A stretch of DNA of 64,000 nucleotides from Paraeggerthella hongkongensis (GCF_003340345.1 NZ_PPTQ01000011.1:50180-114179), one strand, 5' to 3'. Counted from the first letter of the stretch, positions 11,936-21,202 are shown. Notes: generated by a model not told the origin, from the letters alone. A program made the numbers and translations.

Positions 11936-11944
11936 AATCACATG

Positions 11945-13138
11945 CTATTCGTCGCCCGATGCAAAAGCGATGCGATAGATGGCCTTTGCGTCGTCCATGC
12001 TCAGCTTCTTGAAGCTGCCGAACGGCTCGCCCTTGTTCTCCTTGAGCGTGGGGATCAGCTTGTCGATATCGGCTTCTTCAACGCCCAGCTCGTCCAAGGT
12101 CGTCGGCATGCCCAACGACGCGAAGAACGAACGGGTTTCGTCGATAGCCGACAGAGCGTCGGCGTCCATATCTCCTGTGGGAGCCAGCCCGAACACCTCG
12201 CGCCCGTAGTAGGCGAAGCGAGCCGGGTTCGCGTCGTACACGAATTCCATCCAAGCCGGGAACATGACGGCCAAGCCCGCGCCGTGGGTAATCTCCGGAT
12301 ACAGTGCGGAAAGCTCGTGCTCCAAGCCGTGCGTTGCCCAGTCCTCATGCCGACCAACGCCCGCCAAACCCTGATGGCACAGCATGCCCGCCCACATGAC
12401 GTTTGCACGCGCATCGTAATTGTCGGGATCGGCCAGAACGCGCGGAGCCTCGGCGCGCACCGTCTTCATAAGCGACAAGCACAGATTGTCCGTCACCGGA
12501 ACCGCGCCCACGTCGTCGAAGAAGCGCTCGAGCAAGTGGCAGAACATATCGGTGCAGCCGGCAGCCGTCTGGAACGGCGGCAAGGTGAACGTGAGCTCAG
12601 GGTTCATGAACGCAAGCTTCGGGCGCTGCGCGTTGTTCGCATACCCCGTTTTCATTTGCAGCGCATCGTTCGAGACCACCGTGTTCTTCGACGCCTCGCT
12701 GCCAGCCGCCGGAATGGTCAGCACCACGGCAATGGGCAGCACGTCGTTCGTCGGCTGCTTCGACTCGAAGAAATCCCACACGTCGCCTTCGTAGCGCGCG
12801 CCCACCGCGATCGCCTTCGCCGAGTCAACAACCGACCCACCGCCCACAGCCAGCACCCAATCCACCTCGTGCTGCTTGCATAGCGCTACGCCTTCGCGCA
12901 CCAACGTGATTTCAGGGTTGGGACGAACGCCCCCCAACGTCACGTGCTCGATGCCGTGCGCCTCCAAAGACTCTTTGACGCGATCGATCAAGCCGCTGGC
13001 CAAAGCGCTTTTGCCGCCGAAATGCAGCAGCACCTTCCGGGCGCCACGTTCGGCCAACTTTGTCCCCACCTGCAGTTCTGCGTCTTTGCCGAATACGAAA
13101 TGAGTCGGCGACACGAATTCAAAGTTCTCCATGACCAT
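11945..13138 (-). CDS. Iron-containing alcohol dehydrogenase
   Basis: NAD(P)H-dependent alcohol dehydrogenase of the metal-dependent type (butanol dehydrogenase/YqhD branch), likely reducing aldehydes during fermentation. GGGSVVDSAK starts at residue 99 and binds the cofactor. The metal site includes the Asp in GCTDMFCH and the His residues of the HGLEHELSALYPEITHGAG region. Two ATGs and a TTG lie close together at the start; I took the middle position six bases after AAAGAAAG, giving 397 residues. It is a single gene flanked by terminators. Confidence 0.9.
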   Translation of the reverse strand: MVMENFEFVSPTHFVFGKDAELQVGTKLAERGARKVLLHFGGKSALASGLIDRVKESLEAHGIEHVTLGGVRPNPEITLVREGVALCKQHEVDWVLAVGGGSVVDSAKAIAVGARYEGDVWDFFESKQPTNDVLPIAVVLTIPAAGSEASKNTVVSNDALQMKTGYANNAQRPKLAFMNPELTFTLPPFQTAAGCTDMFCHLLERFFDDVGAVPVTDNLCLSLMKTVRAEAPRVLADPDNYDARANVMWAGMLCHQGLAGVGRHEDWATHGLEHELSALYPEITHGAGLAVMFPAWMEFVYDANPARFAYYGREVFGLAPTGDMDADALSAIDETRSFFASLGMPTTLDELGVEEADIDKLIPTLKENKGEPFGSFKKLSMDDAKAIYRIAFASGDE

Positions 13139-13259
13139 GACCAACTTTCTTTTGACTGAACCGTTACCGCGCCCCGAGCGCAGCAGGCTTGCCGCCTAGC
13201 GTACAATAGCAAGCATAGTACATACGCGTGTACCGTACACCGTTCGAAAGGAAATTGCC

Positions 13260-13805
13260 ATGCCTAACTCTGATGCGAAAGTAGTTCGTGGGCTGAGCAT
13301 TGCCGTCTTGATTCTGTCCATACTTGCCGTTGCCGGCTCCTTGCTGGTCATGATCTTCCTGGGTATCGGCGGCGTAGCGCTCAGCGATCCAAGCGTCGCG
13401 AGTTCCGCCGCTATCGAGATCGACAACGGCTCGGGGATAAGCGCGGACTCTCTGAGCGGCGACGAGGTTGTTGTCCTAGCCATGCTGAGCCTGGGCGTTC
13501 TCGGCATGTTCATGGGCTGGTTGATAATCTGCTCCATCGTTCCGTTGGTGGCGGCAATCCTGGGAATGCGCAACTACAACAACGTGGACAAACTGGGCGG
13601 AGCTTTCGGCTGGGCCATCGCAGGCGCCGTATTCTCGTTTTTGTGCGGCAACCTTATTACCATGGTGCTGCTTATCGTATCCGCCGTGTACATCAACAAG
13701 CTGAGGCGCGCGCCCATGGTGCCCTACGGTCAGGCGCAGCCCGTGTACGGTTACGCACAGCAGCCCGGAAACCAGCAGCAGCCTCCCACCCCTCCGGCGC
13801 AGTAG
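13260..13805 (+). CDS. Membrane protein of unknown function with Pro/Gln tail
   Basis: A 181-residue protein with a first helix near 12-38, an acidic Ser-rich loop of about 35 residues, two helices near 75-100, a further one near 118-143, and a Pro/Gln/Tyr-rich tail (QPVYGYAQQP region). The pattern of NNVDKLGGAFGWAIAGAVFSF resembles DUF4190-type proteins but the match is only by eye. It stands alone between an alcohol dehydrogenase and a bidirectional terminator. No function is proposed. Confidence 0.7.
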   Translation: MPNSDAKVVRGLSIAVLILSILAVAGSLLVMIFLGIGGVALSDPSVASSAAIEIDNGSGISADSLSGDEVVVLAMLSLGVLGMFMGWLIICSIVPLVAAILGMRNYNNVDKLGGAFGWAIAGAVFSFLCGNLITMVLLIVSAVYINKLRRAPMVPYGQAQPVYGYAQQPGNQQQPPTPPAQ

Positions 13806-13828
13806 CGCAACCTTGTTCGAGATTCGCG

Positions 13829-13865
13829 CATGAAAAAGCCCGCTTTGCTTGCGGGCTTTTTCATG
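13829..13865. terminator. Bidirectional intrinsic terminator
   Basis: A hairpin with the stem GAAAAAGCCCGC on both sides and loop TTTGCTT or similar, with A/T runs at both stem ends. It serves the membrane protein gene on the plus strand and the ZIP transporter gene on the minus strand. Confidence 0.92.
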
Positions 13866-13880
13866 CCTGTTCGCAGCGCC

Positions 13881-14696
13881 TTACCCCAGCGCCACGTCCA
13901 AGACCATCATGACCAAGAAGCCGGCCATCACGCCAAGGGTGCCGGCGTTGGAGTGGTCGCCCAGATGCGCCTCGGGGATGAGCTCCTCCACCACAACGTA
14001 CATCATGGCACCAGCCGAGAACGCCAGCATCCACGGCATGTACGGCGAGATAAGCCCCGCGAAAAGCACCACGAGAATGCCGAATACGGGTTCGGCCAGG
14101 CCCGACAACGTACCCAGTGCAAACGCCTTCGGCGCGCTCATCCCCTCTTGCAGCATAGGCAGCGCCACGGCCGCCCCTTCGGGCACGTTTTGGATGCCGA
14201 TGCCAATAGCCAACGCCACGGCCATGCCGAACATTGCAGGATCGCCGCCGTTCTGCGCCGCCATGGCAAACAGCAAGCCCACGCTCATGCCCTCGGGAAT
14301 GTTATGCAAGGTTACCGCCGTGAACAGCAGCGTGGGTCGATTCCATTTGCTGGGCAAGCCTTCGGGCTTGCTGTCTCCTGGATGCAGATGAGGCAGCAGT
14401 TGATGCAGCGCCATAAGAAACGCCACGCCCAAAGCGAATCCGCCAGCTGCGGGGATCCATCCGATCTGGCCCGCTTCCTCAGCGCGCTCGATAGCCGGAA
14501 TGAGCAGCGACCACACTGAAGCCGCGATCATAACGCCCGCGGCGAACCCCAAGAAGATGCGCTGGAACAGCAGGCTGTCGCGCTTTCGGAACAGGAAAAC
14601 CGAAGCGGCGCCCAACGTGGTCATGAGAAACGTGAATCCGGTACCGGCGGCGGCCCAAAGCAAAGCCTGTTGCAACTTGTACTTCCTTTCGATCAT
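13881..14696 (-). CDS. ZIP-family divalent metal transporter (GufA type)
   Basis: A 271-residue membrane protein with eight helices. HNIPEG in the fourth helix and NVPEG in the fifth are the paired metal-binding motifs of ZIP carriers, and VEELIPEAH near the C-terminus is also conserved. ZIP carriers import zinc or other divalent metals into the cytoplasm. The loop after the third helix has HQLLPHLHPGD, a His-rich stretch that may sense metal. It is a single gene ending at the terminator on its 3' side. Confidence 0.92.
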   Translation of the reverse strand: MIERKYKLQQALLWAAAGTGFTFLMTTLGAASVFLFRKRDSLLFQRIFLGFAAGVMIAASVWSLLIPAIERAEEAGQIGWIPAAGGFALGVAFLMALHQLLPHLHPGDSKPEGLPSKWNRPTLLFTAVTLHNIPEGMSVGLLFAMAAQNGGDPAMFGMAVALAIGIGIQNVPEGAAVALPMLQEGMSAPKAFALGTLSGLAEPVFGILVVLFAGLISPYMPWMLAFSAGAMMYVVVEELIPEAHLGDHSNAGTLGVMAGFLVMMVLDVALG

Positions 14697-14846
14697 TTCG
14701 CAGAACCATTACCGTACACCTTACCGCATACCCAGAAAACCCCCTCTACCTATTTGGCACACGATTGTGGGGCTTCCGAGGGCTGGACGATCGGAAAGCA
14801 AACCGTAACGCTTTGCTTTCGAGAGCCGCGAACAGGGGAATACGTA

Positions 14847-14876
14847 ATGAGGCCGGGGGTTGCGCCCCGGCCTCAT
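14847..14876. terminator. 12-bp stem hairpin without assigned gene
   Basis: The arm ATGAGGCCGGGG pairs perfectly with its complement around a six-base loop. No gene ends here on either strand, so it may end a small transcript or an ncRNA; there is no T-run. Confidence 0.55.
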
Positions 14877-15043
14877 CGAAAGGAATACCGACAGTATCGC
14901 TTGGCTTTTGCTGCTTTTCCTACTAGCCCATCGCTTTCACGATGTCCGCAATAATAACCGCACGAGACTGTTTACTTGGCGAAGATAGTCTTATCGTTCG
15001 TATTGCGTTTCTATTCAACTGTCGGACACCGCGATTGTACTCT

Positions 15044-15124
15044 CTTTTACCCTAAAAGCGAACCCTTTCCAGGGTTTTTGTGCAGGTGAACAACGAAATT
15101 GTTACCTAACGGACCCTTGTCCGT
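15044..15124. ncRNA. Cluster of four tandem short hairpins
   Basis: Four perfect or near-perfect hairpins follow each other: CTTTTA/TAAAAG (15044-15058), AACCCT/AGGGTT (15061-15076), GGTGAACAA/TTGTTACC with one bulge (15085-15106) and ACGGAC/GTCCGT (15109-15124). On the minus strand the second has a GGAA tetraloop. The regular series suggests a structured RNA or a protein-binding DNA site. Strand and transcription are unknown. Confidence 0.4.
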
Positions 15125-15287
15125 CATCAAGAGGACCTTACTACTCATATACAAAAAGAGGGGGATTTTATTCATTTTTGAGCTCGACAGAAAGGTCGGC
15201 GAAGAGAAGCGAGAGGCTCGGAAAACGCGATCGGAGCCCGCCATCCAAGCCGCATGAAGCCCGCCCTCGGCACCCGGGATGCAGAAC

Positions 15288-15317
15288 GAAAAAACGCCCC
15301 CGGCGAAGCGGGGGCGT
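15288..15317 (-). terminator. Ferritin gene terminator
   Basis: The ACGCCCCC/GGGGGCGT stem with loop GCTTCGCC-like sequence is followed on the minus strand by six T residues. It lies 28 bp after the ferritin stop. Confidence 0.95.
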
Positions 15318-15345
15318 CCAACAAGCAAAGGCAGATCGCTTGCGG

Positions 15346-15861
15346 CTATGCGTTAGCCAGCGGCGACGGCGTGGTGTAGACGCGCGCGGCGTTTTCCTGA
15401 TCCAGGTCGTAGAGAGCCTTGGCATCCGAGCCGAACAGCTTCATGCGCGTGATCATCTTGTCGGCGTTGTCCTCTTCCTCCTGCTGCTCCTCGATGAACC
15501 AATCGAGGAACTTCATCGTGCGGTAGTCCTTCGCATCGGCAGCAGCGCTGTAGATGTCGTTGATAAGGCTGGTCACGTACTTCTCGTGCTCGAGAGCAGC
15601 CTCCAGCGGCTCCAAGTAGTTCGAGAACTCCTTGTCGGGCTGGTCGATAGCCAGCAGCTTCACGCTCTGGCCGTTCTCATGCAGGTAGTTGCGGAAGATC
15701 ATCGCGTGATCGCGCTCTTCCTGGGCCTGAATCTCGTACCAATTGGCGAAGCCTTCCAGACCCTCTTCTTCGTAGTAGTCGGCGAAAGACAGGTACAGGT
15801 ACGCCGAGTACAGCTCTTTGTTGATCTGGTCGTTCAGCAGTTCGTATACGCGAGCATCCAT
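15346..15861 (-). CDS. ftnA: Ferritin-type iron storage protein
   Basis: Non-haem ferritin of 171 residues that oxidises Fe2+ and stores iron as a mineral core in a 24-mer. The ferroxidase ligands are visible as Glu16, Glu49, His52, Glu93 and Gln127 within the four-helix bundle. GGAGGAGTTTTTC precedes the ATG. It is monocistronic, with its own intrinsic terminator. In an anaerobe it both supplies iron for the many Fe-S enzymes and removes free iron on exposure to oxygen. Confidence 0.95.
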   Translation of the reverse strand: MDARVYELLNDQINKELYSAYLYLSFADYYEEEGLEGFANWYEIQAQEERDHAMIFRNYLHENGQSVKLLAIDQPDKEFSNYLEPLEAALEHEKYVTSLINDIYSAAADAKDYRTMKFLDWFIEEQQEEEDNADKMITRMKLFGSDAKALYDLDQENAARVYTTPSPLANA

Positions 15862-16090
15862 GAAAAACTCCTCCTTTGTAACCGCGAGCGCCGCATGCGA
15901 CGCCCCTGTTCATCTGCATTTATGATACCGCTGATCAATCATTTAAGACATACGCGTTGCCGCGAATTCACAGAGTGCGCAAGGAAAGAGGCCGAACGCG
16001 CCCGCCGCCGAGCGAGAAGCCGCGCGCCGCGCCCAGCCAGGCAACCGGGCAGCCAGCCGATACCTTCGCGCCCGGCGGAGCGCACGCAAC

Positions 16091-17272
16091 CTACTGCGCC
16101 ATAGACCGGACGATACGAGCCCTAACTTGGGCAAGAAGGACAACCACCACGTAGACAGCCAACATGAGCAACGCGATTTTCTGAGCGCCGTCGCCCAGCA
16201 ACTGAAACGCAACCATCCCCGCCGCAACGCTTGCGGCGCAGCTTGTGCAGAACATGGCGAACACGCGAGAAAAGCCCACCTCAGAGCTTTTGGCGGTCCA
16301 AAACAGCACCACCAGGCCCAAAATATTGAACACGGCCACGCCCAGATACGAAATCACTTGAAGCGCGATCGAGCCCTGCAAAACATCAACCGAACTCAGC
16401 AGAGGATACGCCAGAAGAAGCAGCGCCGAACACGGCAGCGCCGCACGGTAGAACGACTCCATAGCGCCGCCGACAATTTCACGCGTACGAGAAACAACCC
16501 ACCACACCAGCGCGAACACAAGCAGGTACGCCAAAGGCTTCGGGGAAATTCCCGTTGCGGACAATCCGCCCGCGTACGGCCAAAACGTCGCTCCGATCAT
16601 GAAGAAGTTGAACATGAGGCCCAACACGGCAGCCCATCCGTTGCGCATGGCCTGAGACATGGTGGAGATAGGCTTAGGCGCAACGTAGTCGTCGCGAAGA
16701 CCGGCGCGCACCTCGTCGGCAAGCACGATTTCCCGCGCAAGAAGCGGCAGCCCCCCGCAAACGGCCAGAACAAGAAGACCCAGGCAGAACAGAAAGGGGG
16801 TTCCGGCAAATTCCATCGCGAACCACCAACATGCAGCCGCCAAAAAGGAAAGCGCCGTGTTCAGAAGCGCGCCGCGATGCGTGAACAGCCGGTAATAACG
16901 CCCCCACTGGCGCAGCAGGCAGGTAAGGCCAAAGCCCAGGAACAGCCCCGATCCCGCAGCGCATACCGCCGCAGGCAACAGACCCGTCAGCAGGGCAAAC
17001 CCTACGCCGACAATACTGGCGAACAAGCCAATGCCTATCGACCAGCGTCGTTGCTCTTCATCGTGCGCCGAAACCAGCACCGCCATGCAAAGCGACACCA
17101 CCCCGATAAGAAACGAGCATGCGAACAGGCCCGCAACGCCCTCGAGAGCGTACACGGCAAGCAGTTGGTTGTCGGCGTGCAAGCACAAGCCGAATGCAGC
17201 CAGCACGCATGACAAAGCAAGGCCCACCGGTGACCATTCGCGTTCGTATGCCGTCGTAGTGCTTATGCTCAT
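16091..17272 (-). CDS. 12-helix membrane protein resembling the sensor half of LuxR regulators, no HTH
   Basis: A 393-residue protein with about twelve hydrophobic segments, of the same build as the membrane part of the LuxR regulator at 27.7 kb, ending at ARIVRSMAQ with no helix-turn-helix domain. I looked in all frames of the 229 bp downstream and saw no displaced LuxR domain. The ATG used lies directly after GAAGGGA, which is unusually close; the open frame continues 54 codons upstream without similarity. It may be a truncated regulator, or a membrane protein working with a separate DNA-binding partner. Confidence 0.65.
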   Translation of the reverse strand: MSISTTTAYEREWSPVGLALSCVLAAFGLCLHADNQLLAVYALEGVAGLFACSFLIGVVSLCMAVLVSAHDEEQRRWSIGIGLFASIVGVGFALLTGLLPAAVCAAGSGLFLGFGLTCLLRQWGRYYRLFTHRGALLNTALSFLAAACWWFAMEFAGTPFLFCLGLLVLAVCGGLPLLAREIVLADEVRAGLRDDYVAPKPISTMSQAMRNGWAAVLGLMFNFFMIGATFWPYAGGLSATGISPKPLAYLLVFALVWWVVSRTREIVGGAMESFYRAALPCSALLLLAYPLLSSVDVLQGSIALQVISYLGVAVFNILGLVVLFWTAKSSEVGFSRVFAMFCTSCAASVAAGMVAFQLLGDGAQKIALLMLAVYVVVVLLAQVRARIVRSMAQ

Positions 17273-17449
17273 TCCCTTCGTTTGAAGGTTCCCATTATAA
17301 AGCAATACAAGAAAACCAACCTTACATTGTGCCAAGCGGTTCCGAAGAGAAACCATCCCGAGAAGAACCCCGAAACGCAAGGGATCCAGCGTCAGCCGAA
17401 GCGCTTCCGCACGCTCGATCAGCGCGCGGGCCAAACCTGCAGACCCGAC

Positions 17450-17484
17450 AAAAAGCGCGCCGCCTTCCCAAGAAAGCGGCGCGC
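17450..17484 (-). terminator. Terminator of the psrABC-like operon
   Basis: Arms GCGCGCCGC (17455-17463) and GCGGCGCGC (17476-17484) form a nine-bp stem. Reading the minus strand, it is followed by TTTTT. It lies 26 bp after the NrfD-family gene. Confidence 0.92.
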
Positions 17485-17509
17485 ACGCACGTTTGCCGTG
17501 TGCCTCGGA

Positions 17510-18403
17510 CTACAGAGCAGGCACGACCATCGTAAGGGGCAGCGCAGCAACAACCACCAGGTAGCGCAGCAGAAAGCCGCCTATGAGCACGCCTGCATCG
17601 GAGCCGAAGCTGATCCAATGCGCCTTGCGGCTTTCCTCGAACTCCTTCGGGCTGAAGAACAGCAGCCACGTCTCCAGGGCGGTAGGAATCACCAAGCCAA
17701 TCAGCACCAAGCCGAACCAGAACAGCACCGCATATCCTCCGGACACCAAGCTGACCACCGAGTTCCACCCTGCAACCGAGTTGCTCGACGTGATGAACAG
17801 CAGCGCAGCCACCAAAACCAACTCGATGATGGGCAGGCAGAAGTGGAACTTCTTCAGCACGCCCACGCGGTTGAACTCGTCGGCATGCTTCACAATGCTG
17901 ATGAGCAGCACGGAAGCTGCGCCGGCCGACAAAGCCGATACCAGGAACAAAACAGGCAGCAGCGCGTTGTTCCACAAGGGGAACGTCTTGCACACGCCCA
18001 GCAGGGCACCCGTGTACATGGCTACGGCCACGCCGAACACCGTTCCCGCAATGTCAAGCCACACCGGCACGTTCTTCTTCAGGATGTCCAGCAAAAGCGC
18101 CACCAGAGCAAGCACGGTGAAGCCAGCCAGGAACACCACGCCCCAGGTCATAACAGACCCGAAGTTCGTAAGCAGCAGCGCGAAGCGCAGCGGATTGTGC
18201 AGACCGCCCTCGGCGTCGAACATCAGCAAAACCAAGCCGATGACCACCGCAACAGGAGCCACGATATGGCCGATCTTGCGCATGTTCACCGCTTCGGGAT
18301 GACGCCAGCCCAAGAAGGCGGAGGTGACGAACGCGCCGCCGCCGAGACCGGCGAGGAACAGGTACCATGCGATGATGGAGCCCCAAATCGGTTCAAACGT
18401 CAT
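17510..18403 (-). CDS. NrfD/PsrC-family membrane subunit
   Basis: Integral membrane subunit of 297 residues with about eight helices, typical of the NrfD/PsrC family that exchanges electrons with menaquinone. It anchors the molybdenum and Fe-S subunits encoded just upstream. The N-terminal WGSIIAWYLFLAGLGGGAF is characteristic of NrfD proteins. It starts 6 bp after the Fe-S subunit stop and ends before a strong terminator, so it is the last gene of the operon. Confidence 0.9.
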   Translation of the reverse strand: MTFEPIWGSIIAWYLFLAGLGGGAFVTSAFLGWRHPEAVNMRKIGHIVAPVAVVIGLVLLMFDAEGGLHNPLRFALLLTNFGSVMTWGVVFLAGFTVLALVALLLDILKKNVPVWLDIAGTVFGVAVAMYTGALLGVCKTFPLWNNALLPVLFLVSALSAGAASVLLISIVKHADEFNRVGVLKKFHFCLPIIELVLVAALLFITSSNSVAGWNSVVSLVSGGYAVLFWFGLVLIGLVIPTALETWLLFFSPKEFEESRKAHWISFGSDAGVLIGGFLLRYLVVVAALPLTMVVPAL

Positions 18404-18409
18404 CGTTCA

Positions 18410-18952
18410 TCACCTCACGTAGAATACTTTGACTTTGGTCAAGTCGCCGGAAATAGGCTGAGCGCCCTCCGCGACAATGGCCTTGGATATCTTGGACTCG
18501 GGATCGTCCAAGTCGCCGAAGATGCGGGCATCCGTCAGGCACGCCTCCACGCACGAGCACATCTTCGTGCCCGTCACCTCGGCCGACACCGTGCAGAAGC
18601 GGCACTTGTCAACGGTTCCCGTCTCCTCGTTGAACGAACGCACCTGGTAGGGGCACGCCGCCATGCAGTACTTGCATCCGATGCAGCGACCGTGGTCAAC
18701 GCCCACCACGCCGTCGGCGCCGATGAACGCAGCGCCCGTCGGGCACACCGCCACGCAGGGAGCGTCCTCGCAGTGCATGCACTGCAACGGCACCGTCTCC
18801 ACCCCCACGTTGGGATACGTTCCCGTTTCCTGTTCCTCGTAGCGAATGAAGTGCTGCGTAGGCAACAGATCATTCTGGCGCTGGCAGGCCACGCGGCAGG
18901 CGTAGCAGCCAATGCACTTCTTCGTGTTGATGAGCATTCCGTAGCGAGCCAT
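18410..18952 (-). CDS. Four-cluster ferredoxin subunit of a molybdopterin oxidoreductase
   Basis: A 180-residue electron-transfer subunit of the DmsB/PsrB/NrfC type. Four cysteine groups are present: CIGCYACRVAC, CMHCEDAPCVAVC, CIGCKYCMAAC, and a last group with CRFC and CSCVEAC, giving space for four [4Fe-4S] clusters. It lacks its own signal and would be carried out of the cell with the Tat-signal catalytic subunit. Its ATG overlaps the last base of the catalytic subunit stop codon, showing tight coupling. Confidence 0.93.
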   Translation of the reverse strand: MARYGMLINTKKCIGCYACRVACQRQNDLLPTQHFIRYEEQETGTYPNVGVETVPLQCMHCEDAPCVAVCPTGAAFIGADGVVGVDHGRCIGCKYCMAACPYQVRSFNEETGTVDKCRFCTVSAEVTGTKMCSCVEACLTDARIFGDLDDPESKISKAIVAEGAQPISGDLTKVKVFYVR

Positions 18953-21150
18953 TACGCACCCACCTTCTTAACCGTGACGACCGCTTCCTGCGTCATCGCC
19001 GACCCATATCCGGGCTCCATGTGGAAGGGCACGAAATCCATTTGGCGCAAGCCCACGTTGTACGCCGTATGCTGATCGGGCACCGAGCAGCCGTAGTGGC
19101 TGGGCATGTACAGCGCCGTAGGATTGATGCGCTGCGTCACCTTTGCGCGAACGCGACCCGTGTGCTGATCGTTCGAAACCTCCACCTCGTCGCCATCGGC
19201 AATGCCCAGGCTGTCGGCCACGTCGGCGTTGATCCAAACGCGCGTCAGATCGTAGTCCTTCGTGATCTGCATGAGGTCTTCGATGTTCGCCGTCTGCGTG
19301 TGGCTGTGGATAGCCTGCTTGCCGCCAATCAGACGCAGTTCGTTTCCGATCGGCATGATTGCCGGTTCCACCCACACGGGAACTGCGGACAGCCCCGCCT
19401 TCTCGCACGCCTCGCTGGCAAACTGGACCTTGCCCGAGGAGGTCTTCCACTTGGGAGCGTTTCCGTACGAGAACTCCTTTTCGGGGAAGTATGCCGTGCC
19501 CGTTCGCTTGAGCGCGTCGAGCGAAAGGCCCACGGTCTTCAGCTGCGCGTCAGCCAGTTCGTCCACGCTGAACTGGAAGTACTCTCCCACGCCGCACGCG
19601 TCGGCCAGCTCGCTGAAAATCTGATCGACCGGCTTGGTATTGGGATGAATCTTGTCGAGCACCTGATCGCGCAACGACACCGCCGGAACCTTGCCGCCGA
19701 TGAACTCGGGCAGCTCCAAGCGCTCCAGGTAGCTGGTGTCGGGCAGCACGTAGTCGGCCAGCATGGCGGTTTCGGACATCTGCACGTCCACGACCACCAT
19801 CAGGTCCAAATTGGACAGCGCTTCGTTGAGGTACGCGGTGTTGGAGTACCCGGCAGCCATGTTCGAGTTGTAGAAGAACATGCCCTTCAAAACGCCTTCT
19901 TTGGCCTGCTGCGCCGCAAACAGGTTCGTGCCCATTCCCGAAAGCGCCAGCGGATACTCTTCGGAGCCGGCAATCTTGCCTTCGGGCTTGGGAACGCTGG
20001 GGAACTGCGCCTTGTCCACGTCGCCAGCGGAAACGCTCGAAGTGAACAGCGCGCCGCCCTTCTGGTTCCAGCAGCCCAATAGCGTGTTGAACAGCGCAAT
20101 GGCGCGCGCCGTCTCACCGGAGTTCACGTACGAGCAGCCGAACGCGCCGCGCCAGCTGGGCTCGATGGAAGCCGCAGGAGCGGCCTGGGCGAATTCCACC
20201 GCCAAGCGATCGATCGTCTCGGCGCGGATGCCCGTGACCTTTTCGGCCCACGAAGGCGGATACGCTTCAAGCTCTTTCGCCCACTGATCGAAGCCCACGG
20301 TGTTCTCGGCAACGTATTTCTTGTCGTACAGGTCTCGCGTGACCAGCACGTTTGCCATAGCAAGCACCAGGGCAAGGTCGGTGCCGGGATTGATGGGCAC
20401 CCACTCGTCGGCAAACTTGATGGAGTTGTTGCAGCGCGGGTCCACCAGCACGATATGCGCGCCCTTGTCATGAGCCTTCTGCAACGAAGCCACCGAGCTG
20501 GGGCGAATGGCGTCAGCGTAGCTGCGGCCGATGAACATGGTCATCTTGGAGTTCGCCACATCGCTGGAGTAATTGCCCGCGCCGATAGCCTGCGTGAAGC
20601 CGGCTTCCTTCGACAGGTTGCAGGCGGCGCCGTGCGTGTACACGTTCGCCGAACCCAGCGCGTTCATGAAGCGCTTCGTGTAGTACTTGCCCGACGGGCG
20701 CGGGTCCTGGACCATGGCCAGGGCCTGAGGGCCGTCGGAGGCGATGATGCCCTTCACCTTTTCGGCGATCTCGCTGTATGCTTGATCCCACGTGATGGCC
20801 TCGAACGCACCCTTGTCGTTTTTCTTGAGCGGATCGGTCAGACGATCCTTCGAATAGGCAATCTGGGAATAGCCGTAGCCGCGGGCGCACAGCTTGCCCT
20901 TGGCGTAGGGATGGTCGGCGTCGCCGATAAGCTTCGTCAAACGCCCGTTCACGACGTAGGCGGAGAAGCCGCACTTGCTCGAGCAAGCATTGCACAGCGT
21001 GTGGACCGTCTTCGTCTCCCCGTTCGTCGGCTCGTCAGCGTGAGCCTGCTGCCACGCGTCGAAGCTCACGAACCCGGACGCCGTCGCAAGCGCGACCGCC
21101 CCGGCACTCCCAGCCAGAAAGCCTCGCCTGGTTATAGCGTGTTCTGACAT
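18952..21150 (-). CDS. Tat-exported molybdopterin oxidoreductase, polysulfide/thiosulfate reductase-like
   Basis: Catalytic subunit of the DMSO reductase superfamily, 732 residues. A Tat signal RRGFLAG starts at residue 8 and cleavage is likely near AHA-D at 37-38. The N-terminal [4Fe-4S] site has Cys53, Cys56, Cys60 and Cys88. Cys177 in THGAACNLS lies where the molybdenum ligand is expected; a cysteine ligand plus an NrfD partner fits the Psr/Phs group. The ATG chosen follows GAGAGGAAAC; an upstream in-frame start would bury the Tat motif. The true substrate (polysulfide, thiosulfate, tetrathionate or an organic compound) cannot be read from the sequence, as this family has expanded in Eggerthellaceae. 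Confidence 0.88.
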   Translation of the reverse strand: MSEHAITRRGFLAGSAGAVALATASGFVSFDAWQQAHADEPTNGETKTVHTLCNACSSKCGFSAYVVNGRLTKLIGDADHPYAKGKLCARGYGYSQIAYSKDRLTDPLKKNDKGAFEAITWDQAYSEIAEKVKGIIASDGPQALAMVQDPRPSGKYYTKRFMNALGSANVYTHGAACNLSKEAGFTQAIGAGNYSSDVANSKMTMFIGRSYADAIRPSSVASLQKAHDKGAHIVLVDPRCNNSIKFADEWVPINPGTDLALVLAMANVLVTRDLYDKKYVAENTVGFDQWAKELEAYPPSWAEKVTGIRAETIDRLAVEFAQAAPAASIEPSWRGAFGCSYVNSGETARAIALFNTLLGCWNQKGGALFTSSVSAGDVDKAQFPSVPKPEGKIAGSEEYPLALSGMGTNLFAAQQAKEGVLKGMFFYNSNMAAGYSNTAYLNEALSNLDLMVVVDVQMSETAMLADYVLPDTSYLERLELPEFIGGKVPAVSLRDQVLDKIHPNTKPVDQIFSELADACGVGEYFQFSVDELADAQLKTVGLSLDALKRTGTAYFPEKEFSYGNAPKWKTSSGKVQFASEACEKAGLSAVPVWVEPAIMPIGNELRLIGGKQAIHSHTQTANIEDLMQITKDYDLTRVWINADVADSLGIADGDEVEVSNDQHTGRVRAKVTQRINPTALYMPSHYGCSVPDQHTAYNVGLRQMDFVPFHMEPGYGSAMTQEAVVTVKKVGA

Positions 21151-21202
21151 AGTTGTTTCCTCTCTATATGCATGCACGTGCATTCGATGTGCTCGACGCC
21201 CG

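Larger units (their letters stand above)
14697..15287. other. Gene-free region with hairpins, lower GC
   Basis: About 590 bp between the ZIP and ferritin genes. It contains a terminator-like hairpin and a cluster of four short hairpins, annotated separately. A 93-codon open frame on the minus strand (15047-15328) crosses the ferritin terminator and the hairpins and has no family features. The base composition is clearly more AT-rich than neighbouring genes. Confidence 0.5.

Noticed and set aside
14971..14990. ACTTGGCGAAGATAG found here and again at 50018
   Set aside because: 17 of 18 matching bases is about what chance predicts in a 64-kb window, and the surroundings differ.
15047..15328. 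93-codon minus-strand frame downstream of ferritin
   Set aside because: Crosses the ferritin terminator and the hairpin cluster; no ribosome site or known motif.
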